From the NCBI RefSeq assembly GCF_000003605.2, contig NW_003135340.1, positions 445,531 through 456,295 on the forward strand: a stretch of DNA of 10,765 nt, given 5' to 3'. A program made the translations under genes and the position numbers. The notes below the pieces were generated by a model that had not been told where the DNA came from, searched no databases, and was given only the letters and a program-made list of their open reading frames with translations. Source of the stretch: Saccoglossus kowalevskii. Taxonomy: Eukaryota; Hemichordata; Enteropneusta; Harrimaniidae. Positions 1 through 7,634 of the stretch are shown here, one piece after another. The stretch's first letter is position 1, and each line of letters opens with the position of its first letter.

Positions 1-316
1 TAATAAAATCGAAGTCAAGTTATGACTCTCGCACCTCGCATAGGGAAGATTGTGACTTTGATAATATTTTTGCTTACAATCTGCGATAATGCAGATCTTT
101 TATTACAGCGAATTTATGATTTTAATTTAGATATGCAAATCAAATTATTTTTTGATTTGGTCGTATTGCTTAAATGAACATAGGTTTGTCCAACTTGAAT
201 TCGAGTATATAACGTTAGCCCTATGGTCGTTGCATCCCAGAGCCTTAGAGACACATCTCGGCCACGTGTTTGTGCATTATTTTTACTCGCGCGTGAAGTA
301 AACAACACAAACATAC
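1..316. other. Start of intron 8, no exon seen
   Basis: This follows the donor GTATGT of exon 8 on the minus strand. I looked for an acceptor followed by EC3-like sequence and found none, so the next exon lies outside the window. An E-box CACGTG is at 263-268. The short frames here have no cadherin motif and no recognisable domain. Confidence 0.7.
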
Positions 317-448
317 CACTGATGTGAAATCATAAACCAGGCTTCGATAAGGCTCATTAAGCCAATATGGCGGCGTGTCTTGGACATCGATAACGCTAAT
401 CATTATCCTAGCAGTGCTTGACAGAGTTTCTGGGTCTGATCCTTGGTC
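317..448 (-). CDS. Cadherin exon 8: EC2-EC3 linker and start of EC3
   Basis: 132 bases, phase 0 at both ends, acceptor TTCTGTTTCACAG and donor GTATGT. It encodes residues 235-278, beginning DQGSDPETLSSTARIMISVI and continuing DVQDTPPYWLNEPY. DVQDTPP takes the place of DxNDNxP and is followed by the PY that opens EC3. The segment agrees in length and pattern with the same region of CDH23 as I remember it (DVQD linker between EC2 and EC3), which is the best argument for that subfamily. The next exon should begin near the EC3 GT-V turn, beyond base 1. Confidence 0.92.
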
Positions 449-1481
449 CTGTGAAACAGAATAACATCAACAAGATTTGGACCAATACAGAAACTGAAAA
501 TACCAAGCAAAATGGTCGAATTGGCTTTTTTATAGTTTGTTGGTGCATTTGTTTCTATGACGTCATCTTTATATTTCATTTTGATGAAATATTTGTAATA
601 CAAATATCATTATGTATTCATGTTAACGACTTACATATGTAATACTATTTGCTCATTATATTAGTATTCTCCCATAATTCATTGCTTGTATGCGCAGTAA
701 TTTGCGTTTTATAGGAATTGTACGTACTTTTGCTGTCACAGTGATTTCGTGACCAATGTCCAGCTCATAGTCCATACTGCTATTCAATACAATATCACAG
801 TAGGCATGTCCGTTGCTGTTTACAATATTACCAATACTAAATAAGTATTCATCTTCCTGTCAATGTAGAGATATGCATTTGATATTTGATTTGATTTGAT
901 TTTATCTTATCTTAATCTAACCTAACTGTAATTTTTTTGTTCAAGTAAATTCACCGCCGATAATGCAAATAATTCTGTTTGTTTGGCAACATTACAATGT
1001 ATTTTGATTTTGTGTCGATTTCCGTTCCCAGCCCATATGTTCAAAAGTTCTTTTTATATATATGTGAGAAACATGACAGTATAATAGTAGGTCATAAGGT
1101 TACTCTTCATTAGTCCCTCTTACATAACTGACCTCGAAGATATTAATTGATTAAGTAAATATGATTACTTACATATTCCAACGAGAAGACCATTTGTGAA
1201 TTGGAACCAGAATCAGCGTCACTTGCATATACTCTGTATATTACGTCTCCTACAGTTGTGTTCTAGTAAAGAAGGGTAGTTCAGTGTAAATTAATTCGTG
1301 ATTCGTTAATCGTGTGCTCTGATTGTCTGGTCGAATGAATACATCAATGGGTCTTTGCTCATTGCTTGAGTGGTTCATTTATTCATTCTTTCGTTCTCCC
1401 TTTCATTCAATAGTTCAATTGATTGGCTGATTGATTCATTCATTCACTCATTCGTCTGTTCATTCATTCATTAGTTTCTCC

Positions 1482-1546
<65 letters not shown>

Positions 1547-4500
1547 TGATTGATTGATTGTTTGATTCATTTATCGACTACCACAGCTCACCTCATACAG
1601 CTCCGTGTTGTACGGTACCCCTACAAAGATGGGTGCGTTGTCATTGACGTCGATCAAATATACTTTAATATCAGTTTCCACCTGTCGAACAACAAATGCG
1701 TTTGAAAACAAAGTTACAATCAAACATTAGGCCCATCCATAACTGTTGATGTTAGGCGAAAGTTTATATATTAGTATATGTTTTATTTATTAATGTATGC
1801 TAAGTAAAATAAAATGCCCTACTACGATAATTGCAATATGATACTTTGAAAACTTTATATTTTTCAAGCAAATCTCGGTCGTCGAATATATTAAATTAAA
1901 TTCTTAAGATAATTAAATTTTGAGAATGAATTATGAAAATATTGAGATGTTTTCTGTAAGAAACATTTTATTTTATCAACTAAGTCGCTCATAGCATTAC
2001 GACATGTTTCGTTATGTATTTTTCAACAATCAAGTTATTGTTTGACAATATTTTTATATATATTTGATGATTAATGTGATGATTTAATCTATTAAGCGAT
2101 TAGTGTATTCCGAACGTTCCTAAGTAAAAGCTTGGATCTGCGTATGTTGTCTGAACGTCGACATTTTTACTATGTAGAAACGCTCTAATTGTACTAATGT
2201 ACCATTCCAAACGCCCTGTTATATTCACAGCAACTGTTTTTTTTGTTTTATCCAAACTGCGTAACTGTTTTAGACAAAGTGCTAAACATTTACCATTTTG
2301 TTCGAGCTTGCAAAAATGTGTGTTAATTAATTTCAACTTGAAATTCACAATTTCAAAACCAATTCATACTCAGCTCTCAGTACTCAGTGGCGCGTGATAC
2401 ATACATACCTAGTGCTTATGGGCGCATTTATTTGTGTACTTTTTAAAAATAACTTAATAATTTTATAAGATATTTCTGTATTACATACAAATAAATATTT
2501 GTTCTATTAAAAGTGCATCTCTAATAGAATTCATTTATTATGGCTGTTTATTATACAATAAGTACCGCATATAAACTACGATAATGCATACTATAGTACG
2601 AACAAATAACATTGTTTGTGACGTTGAATGACAAGATCCGAGTGGATAGTACCTACGTCATTTCCGGATCCTCCATTTACGTCATAGTCACGTAAACGCC
2701 ATGTTACTTCAATCTCAGTCACATCCTATAAATATGAAAAAAAAACACCAAAACATGAGTATGAATATCAATACATCTCCAGCACAACAGTAATGAGCGC
2801 AGGGTCACCCAGTCATATGTGTTGTTTATCGTTGTCATGACGATCGTCTTCTTAATGATCATGCGAAAACTATACTTTAACTTAAATACCGCAGTAACAC
2901 GGTAACCAATTTATTTGACGCTACATTCCGTTAACATGTTATGACTGACGTATTAGTATTAACACTACATTTATACTACATGTTATGGTTACTCTGTTAT
3001 TCAATTATTCACTTCCATCTCGAAATAGACATGATCTTTGATTGTTGACACTAGTGGAGCTAAAATTTATTATTTGTTTTATATAATAATCATTCAGTTG
3101 TCCAGGTGACGTTTACAAGTCCTACCTACTAAAACCTAATGTTTATTTTTATTTTATTTTATGTTATTCGTTACTCTTCCAACTAGCAAAAAGCCCAATT
3201 AGAGAAACATCTCTTACAACTGAATAATATATGACAAAACAAAATTACTTCAGTAATATCATAGCAAAAATACTAGTAAAATAAGTTGAACAATTTGTTT
3301 TTAAAATTTAAGAGGGTTTCCGGCGTTATTAACAACGCTATTAAAAAGCCAACACAAAAGGAGATTTAAAATAGACGTTCCTTCATAGAACCCAAAACAT
3401 ATACGACGAGTAGTACATGTTTTACAACTTTTGAATTTATAATATTAGGTCTAGATTATGTCTACGAGATTAAAGTGTAGGAATGCTAAAATGTTAGCAT
3501 AAATCGATTTACATATTAGATTGGTAAGGTACTTGAACTTTCTAGAACTTTATAGCATAACTATTTGATAAATTTAATTTCTACCCTTTCAAGTTTGGCT
3601 ATTAAGTATGTCTGCGATGGTGACATGTTTAATCTGATGTACACTCATTCGGTAATTTTCAAGACCACTGGCGGATCCAGAAATTTGGTAAGGGGGACAT
3701 GCGTTTCTATTTACGTGGCCGAAGTAGACATCCGGTGGACTGGGTTTGTCAATTGATTTATCATTTTTTTGCGGGCTGAAGAGGGGGGCACCTCCCCTGA
3801 ATCCGCGCGTGACTCGGTATCTCGTGAATTGAACACATACGAGCAAATGTTTAACACGCAGCTTACATGTGAACCACTGATTATAATTAAGCTGTCCGAT
3901 GAAATTCCCATATTGCCATATATGTTAGCATATACATACTATACATTATATCAGCTATATATTAAGTGATTGGGCACCAAAATAAAGGTGCCCCGTACCC
4001 TGCATGAGTATGCCATAGAAACAATGGGGTGTCTAGAGCCATTTACCGATGTGATATCAGACATACCAATCCGCATCGTATACATCTCGTACCTCATAGT
4101 CAAGTTGTTCAACTAACATGACCTCTGCATGTGTACAATTTGTGTTGGGTAGACCGAAGTATTCTTCACCTTCCAAGATTTCAAAATATACACAACTGCC
4201 CTCTGGGTCATATGCTATTAATGTGTAAATAATCTCGCCTGAAATGTAACCAAATTAGTGTTGTATTCAGATATAAAGTTATGAACCTCGACAAAAACAT
4301 ATTACGTCACAATCACAATCAGTCACAATCTTTGATAGAAATTAACGCCGTCCAAGAATATATAACCGGTAGTTTTGAAAACCACCAAGTCCTTGATCAG
4401 ATTTGTTCTAGCATAATAAGTTGTCTGTAAAACAAAAATGGCGGGGTTTCTAACTGCCAAAGAGGGCGCATTTAATTACGCACTCAAAATGTCTTCTAAA

Positions 4501-6673
4501 GTACAGCAGTGAGGCGATTGCCAAATAAACGAACCATGGATGGCATGCGCACATGTCATTCTTTACTTGTTCAGTTTCTTTTTGACATACAAAAGTAACA
4601 GTAACACGGGTCACTGGCATCAACACTTCTCATAATTATGGTTTCTAGAATCGTACTATCTTATAAATGAACAGTCAACTGATCCACCAACATGACATCA
4701 CGAAGATGATGTTTAAAAAATTTTATAAATGAAATTTGTTTGAGTGCGGGACACGTTCTTATCGACTGTGTGTGTTATTAAATTTAAAGGGCGGACTGTG
4801 GCCCACCAATACTATTGTTATTGCACAAGCACTGACTTACCAAGAGGTATATCTTCCCTAAATCTCTCTAAATCCATATCATAATACTTGGTTGGCGAAG
4901 AGCCAGGTATCTCCACGAACGAAGGTGGTAGGTTCGCCAACACTGTCAGAAAAAAAACATAGGAGCAGAAACAATCAATTTAACTTAGAGCTGGTTGGGA
5001 CGCAAATATCATAACACAGTAAAACAATCAGGACTGTTCATGTTCCGCGTGATGCGGGCTTAGAGAGTTAGCTCTGATTTTTGTTGAGAATGGTAATGTT
5101 CGGCTGAGTTGGACAGATTTGTTTTCAAGAGCTTCAGGCGTCATTACTGTCCGACTCCGAAACGCCCGTCTCAGTACTTTAGAAGGTTATCTTTTGCTAA
5201 AATCCGGGTAGAGGGCTAACACATGACTAGAGGGCTTTTCATTACCAAAGCCAGGTAGATGGAAGTTTTCTAGGTAAAGTTATACGAATACTAGAAAGTT
5301 ATGATAATCTGCCACAAGAACAACTTACAACCTTGAAAGTAAAAATACAACTAAACATTTTGATATAATGTAGGGCTACTGTACTCTTGACTACACGCCC
5401 ACATCGACTGAATTGGGCTGAACATGTCACACATACTTCATTGTTTCTGTCCACGTGGGTAAATCCAAAATACGTTCGTATACGACAATACTGCTTAAGA
5501 TGTTAAGGTTTAAATGTTCTCCGTCGGTAAAAACATTTTCGGAATTAGTCAGTGTCTTAACGTATTATGTTATAATAATAACGTGCGTATTTCACCATAA
5601 AACGTAAAGTCTGATTTGACTATTGTTTACGAGTTATACTCACGTAGATTATTAACTCGGCAATAATCAGTGCGCCACAACGTGTGCGCGGTTTAAGGTC
5701 AGATTATTGCGTTGTCTGGGCAACATATGTCAAGCATTGAAATGTAACTGTAAAGGTGAATCCCCGCAATAGGATCAAACCATTGCGTAAACATTGCGCA
5801 TAAACACTGTATTCATGTTGGAAAGATAAGTTCTCCTTTGAAAAAAATAACGTCCTACCCGATGTGTTCACCCGGTTGCCGGGCCACAAACCGGGGTCAC
5901 ATAGTCAGGGACACTCGTATCCCATACCTGATAAACGCGATCGGTATTGATATATCGTATAGATACGAATACAATAATGTTTTGCCATTCCAACGTGAAA
6001 ACATCATAGCTATATACAATTCATAGTCCTGGCGGGAGACAAATACTTGTCAAGTATTTTATAGTATATATTTTATAGTAGGTCTTTTTTGTATATGACC
6101 AGTAACAAATATATGTTATTTTAATAGTTTGAAATTGTATATGTATGACTAACACATATCTACCTCACCGCCATATTTTCAGTTTAATTATTATTTACTA
6201 TGATCGGTAACTTGGTCTAAGATGCTGTAATGGCGGAGATGCCTTTGTAGCGATCTATTTCATTATACTTGACATATGATTGCGAGAACGTTGGAGAGCA
6301 CGGACACGTAATGATGTTGAAATAAGGTACTAGTTCTAATCAACCATCGCCTACGCGTGACCAGACTGTGAGTATGTACTATGGCAGTATCGCTAACGGG
6401 ATAAACTATCTCCAAAACTTGAAACAATCATACATAGAAGTATCTCGAGAAAATATTGGATTTTTTGTTATTTTATAGTTGATCACAAACGAGACAGCAT
6501 AATAACCGATCGGTGCACGTGACTACGGTGATAAAGCAAACTGCATGTTGCGTCACGAATGGCATTAAATACAGACAGTTATTGTTGCGTTACTCACCAA
6601 CTTGCTGTTGCAGACCGATACATACAAAGAATGCCCAGTGTATGTAGCATTTCCAGACGTTGATGCACGTCAT
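317..6673 (-). CDS. Cadherin-23-like (CDH23/Cad87A-type) cadherin, 5' part, 8 coding exons, partial at 3' end
   Basis: Spliced gene: join of 6673-6598, 4942-4841, 4238-4093, 2725-2657, 1681-1592, 1262-1173, 856-728 and 448-317, 834 bases, 278 codons, no internal stop. Seen: signal peptide about 1-24; EC1 about 27-148 with EDIPLG (55-60), DPEG (70-73), LDYE (105-108) and linker DVNDNAP (142-148); EC2 149-261 with YEN (160-162), DAD (176-178), MDYE (219-222) and linker DVQDTPP (255-261); then the first strand of EC3. Sequons for N-glycosylation at N93, N162 and N216. Known: cadherin repeats bind Ca2+ at these acidic motifs and mediate extracellular adhesion; CDH23 has 27 repeats, forms the upper tip link of hair bundles, and from memory has a similar divergent DVQD linker between EC2 and EC3. 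Inference: an orthologue or close relative of CDH23, acting at the surface of a sensory or epithelial cell. It could instead be another long invertebrate cadherin. Cadherin identity is near certain; the subfamily is less so. The transmembrane and cytoplasmic parts lie outside the window. Confidence 0.9.
449..727. other. Intron 7 with a CRE-like palindrome
   Basis: This 279-base intron lies between exons 7 and 8. It contains a perfect TGACGTCA at 558-565, the consensus CREB/ATF site. Function inside this intron is unproven. Confidence 0.6.
728..856 (-). CDS. Cadherin exon 7: second half of EC2
   Basis: 129 bases, phase 0 at both ends, acceptor CATTGACAG and donor GTACGT. It encodes residues 192-234. 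The start EDEYLFSIG and the later MDYELDIGHEITVTAK fit the F.I strand, the LDRE-type Ca2+ motif (here MDYE, 219-222) and the strand that follows. The middle, NSNGHAYCDIVLNSS, replaces the usual G-x-I-x-T turn and contains a lone Cys211 and the sequon N216-S-S. Confidence 0.93.
857..1172. other. Intron 6, with a short TTTGA-rich run
   Basis: This 316-base intron lies between exons 6 and 7. Near exon 7, at about 881-925, a degenerate run of TTTGA grades into TTATC and CTAAC units. It is otherwise unremarkable. Confidence 0.6.
1173..1262 (-). CDS. Cadherin exon 6: first half of EC2
   Basis: Ninety bases, phase 0 at both ends, acceptor CTTTACTAG and donor GTAAGT. It encodes residues 162-191: NTTVGDVIYRVYASDADSG followed by SNSQMVFSLEY. 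NTTVG after YE is the standard EC N-terminal turn, ASDADSGSN carries the DxD Ca2+ site (176-178), and VFSLE is the next core strand. N162-T-T is a possible glycosylation site. Confidence 0.95.
1482..1567. repeat. (GATT)n microsatellite in intron 5
   Basis: There is an uninterrupted tetranucleotide run of about 63 bases (1482-1544), then interrupted copies where GATT becomes GTTT, to about 1567. On the transcript it reads (AATC)n. Upstream on the plus strand, about 1360-1475, a degenerate ATTC-rich tract looks like an older expansion. Together these fill more than half of the 329-base intron 5. Confidence 0.97.
1592..1681 (-). CDS. Cadherin exon 5: EC1-EC2 linker
   Basis: Ninety bases, phase 0 at both ends, acceptor TTGTTCGACAG and donor GTGAGC. 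It encodes residues 132-161: VETDIKVYLIDVNDNAPIF, then VGVPYNTELYE. DVNDNAP is the textbook inter-repeat Ca2+ linker and makes this the most certain exon. The final Glu161 is the first Ca2+ ligand of EC2 and is completed as YEN by exon 6. The donor is followed, about 47 bases into the intron, by the microsatellite described separately. Confidence 0.97.
1682..2656. other. Intron 4, no feature recognised
   Basis: This 975-base AT-rich intron lies between exons 4 and 5. The short open frames at 2100-2400 on both strands lack motifs and splice support. Confidence 0.6.
2657..2725 (-). CDS. Cadherin exon 4: late strands of EC1
   Basis: A 69-base phase-0 exon (residues 109-131) after a polypyrimidine acceptor (eight or more T, then CATATTTATAG) and before donor GTAGGT. 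It encodes DVTEIEVTWRLRDYD then VNGGSGND, which matches the strand that follows LDRE in cadherins and the GG-rich turn before the DxNDNAP strand. An internal phase-0 donor GTAAAT after RDYD would give a version shorter by eight residues. This is the shortest wholly internal exon and rests mainly on the fit between exons 3 and 5. Confidence 0.8.
3666..3811. mobile_element. Probable hAT-type MITE, degraded, in intron 3
   Basis: The ends are inverted repeats: CACTGGCGGATCCAG at 3666-3680, and the reverse complement CACGCGCGGATTCAG at 3811-3797, identical at 12 of 15 positions. Just inside each end is a G-rich/C-rich block (AAGGGGGAC and GGCACCTCCCC). Similar CAGTGGCGGATC ends are, from memory, common on small non-autonomous hAT-like elements of invertebrates. 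The element is 146 bp and too short for a transposase. I see no matching 8-bp target duplication, so it is old or the family call is wrong. The open frames across it (3565-3969) are by-products of the element. Confidence 0.65.
3972..3993. repeat. Perfect 7-bp hairpin in intron 3
   Basis: GGGCACC at 3972-3978 pairs with GGTGCCC at 3987-3993 across an A-rich 8-base loop. It lies about 100 bases inside intron 3 from the donor of exon 3. It does not match the histone mRNA stem-loop, and nothing links it to a known RNA element. Confidence 0.6.
4093..4238 (-). CDS. Cadherin exon 3: core of EC1
   Basis: Acceptor GTTACATTTCAG precedes 146 bases coding residues 60 (second part) to 108. EIIYTLIAYDPEGSCVYFEI is a typical EC beta-strand pair, with DPEG where other repeats carry DxD. 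The exon ends in LDYE, equivalent to the Ca2+-binding LDRE motif. Cys75 and Cys94 are both in this exon. The phase-0 donor chosen is GTACGA directly after LDYE, because exon 4 then continues with the spacing expected of EC1. A second phase-0 donor, GTATAC, would add three residues (VRD) and move the end to 4084. A better-looking donor, GTATGT at 4066, is out of phase with exon 4. Confidence 0.9.
4239..4840. other. Intron 2, no feature recognised
   Basis: This 602-base intron joins two phase-1 exon ends (codon for Gly60 split G/GC). I saw no repeat, RNA gene or extra exon. Confidence 0.65.
4841..4942 (-). CDS. Cadherin exon 2: N-terminal strand of EC1
   Basis: Acceptor TTTTTTTCTGACAG and donor GTAAGT bound 102 bases (phase 1 to phase 1). 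It encodes residues 26-59, beginning LANLPPSFVEIPG and ending FREDIPL; the next codon, split across the intron, gives Gly60. The EDxPxG motif at the end is the classic start of a cadherin repeat, where the Glu is a Ca2+ ligand. The LP-P-F opening resembles the N terminus of mature CDH23 as I recall it. The segment SSPTKYYDMDLERFR between the first strand and EDIP is longer than usual for an EC repeat. Confidence 0.92.
4943..6597. other. Intron 1
   Basis: A 1655-base intron separating the signal-peptide exon from EC1, phase 1. A long first intron is common and often holds regulatory DNA. A CACGTG E-box is at 5452-5457 and another at 6516-6521, and a GC-rich inverted repeat is near 5863-5901. 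CpG is frequent here (about 22 in 5641-6000). No extra exon was found. Confidence 0.6.
5863..5901. repeat. GC-rich imperfect inverted repeat
   Basis: TGTGTTCACCCGGTT at 5863-5877 faces, inverted, TGTGACCCCGGTT (reverse complement of the sequence ending about 5901), with an 11-base spacer. The inner seven base pairs (CCCGGTT with AACCGGG, 5871-5877 and 5889-5895) are perfect. It stands out in AT-rich intron 1. It may be a transposon remnant or a protein-binding palindrome; the sequence does not decide. Confidence 0.5.
6598..6673 (-). CDS. Cadherin exon 1: start codon and signal peptide
   Basis: ATG at 6673-6671 opens 25 codons plus one base before the donor GTGAGT. The peptide starts MTCINVWKCYIHWAFFVCIG and continues LQQQV: a hydrophobic core then a polar stretch, as in a secretory signal peptide. 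The single leftover G joins the TG that opens exon 2 to give Val26, so phase matches. An in-frame TAG at 6727-6725 lies 51 bases upstream, which supports this ATG unless there is further 5' splicing. The exon was found because it is the only upstream piece seen with a donor, the right phase and a signal peptide; no homology proves it. Confidence 0.8.
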
Positions 6674-7560
6674 AGCGAATATAGTCGGTGTAACTTTTGT
6701 TCCCAATACAGGCCCGCTAGTTCGCTAAATTGTCATTACTATGGTGCCTTCATATGGTGAAGACATACAAAGATTCCGACCAGTCGTCGCCGGCAATTAT
6801 CTGTCCAACTAGGTATTTCGTGAAATTATGTCAGAGTATTCTTAATCAAGCAGAGAGCACGTAGACACACCCAGTGTACACGGATAGGTACTGCGATGAG
6901 CATAATAAATCTTCACCTTGGTGACAAGTAAATGCACGCTAAATTAGACAATGGCATTGGTCAATATTTGCACTAGTTTGATATAAACGGAGACGGGCTA
7001 ATTTACCGGGTCACTAGATTAGTACGTAGACTATATACAATAAATGAAATAACGAAATATACAATACATATGTAGCGGCACGTATACTAGTTGAAAAGTT
7101 GATTGAATGGTATTTTACGTGACATGGAAATTATGTTGTGTCATTACATACATTCATAATGATGACGATTACACAAATAACGAAATAGGAGATACAATCT
7201 GTAAATAAGGGTATGAGGCTCTTCTGAAAATCGATGTCATAGTCTCCGTCATATAATTGAACTCGACATTAAATCATAATTTTCTGCATGTGTAAATGTA
7301 TTGATTACTGTACAAAAAGTACATTACTTACAATAATTAAAATAAATTTCCCATTGAAGTTTGATTTGACATTATATATGCACATCAATTGTATACTAAA
7401 ATAAACACGCATCACACACACAGAGATAGAAAGCAACAATATTCATGTTTTATTAATGTTCATTTTATAGTGTACAATACTATCAAAAACAATCGTTGAT
7501 GCAATAAACATGCCCACCATTGCAATACACAATCATTTGCATAGCGATGTTATAAGACCC
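6674..7560. promoter_or_regulatory. Presumed 5' UTR and proximal upstream region of the cadherin gene
   Basis: This stretch lies immediately upstream of the minus-strand start codon, so it should contain 5' UTR and possibly the promoter. I see no clear TATA box and cannot place a transcription start; an upstream non-coding exon is possible. A four-codon upstream frame (ATG at 6736, stop TAG at 6725) is in frame with the main start. No exon of another gene was found. Confidence 0.4.
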
Positions 7561-7592
7561 CATTTGAAAAACAAGCCTCGATAGTCTCGCTG

Positions 7593-7634
7593 TGACGTCA
7601 TTTGTTTACAGTTTTCACCAACCAGAATGCAAAT
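7593..7634. promoter_or_regulatory. Cluster of CRE, forkhead and octamer-like sites
   Basis: Within 42 bases are a perfect CRE TGACGTCA (7593-7600), TTGTTTAC (7602-7609, reverse complement of forkhead GTAAACAA) and the octamer ATGCAAAT (7627-7634). They lie about 0.9 kb upstream of the cadherin start codon. The motifs are real matches to well-known consensus sites; a role as enhancer or promoter is inference, since such short sites also arise by chance. Confidence 0.35.

Larger units (their letters stand above)
2726..4092. other. Intron 3
   Basis: A 1367-base intron with the MITE-like element and the hairpin noted separately. No additional exon is needed: exons 3 and 4 join directly at the spacing expected within EC1. 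The rest (2726-3660) is AT-rich with no pattern I recognise. Confidence 0.65.

Noticed and set aside
403-603. 66-codon minus-strand open frame with a membrane-like look
   Set aside because: It overlaps exon 8 in a different frame and runs through its acceptor; the exon 8 frame carries the cadherin motifs.
3589-3969. Open frames on both strands around 3.6-3.9 kb, one with a Gly/Pro-rich stretch
   Set aside because: They read through the MITE-like element; the odd composition comes from its G-rich ends.
5840-5960. Possible tRNA-derived SINE
   Set aside because: No convincing pair of A-box and B-box promoter sequences and no A-rich or simple-repeat tail.
5704-6026. Open frames on both strands near the GC-rich inverted repeat
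   Set aside because: No motif and no splice support on the minus strand where a cadherin exon would be needed. The apparent exon before GTGAGT at about 5642 has an in-frame stop in the required phase.
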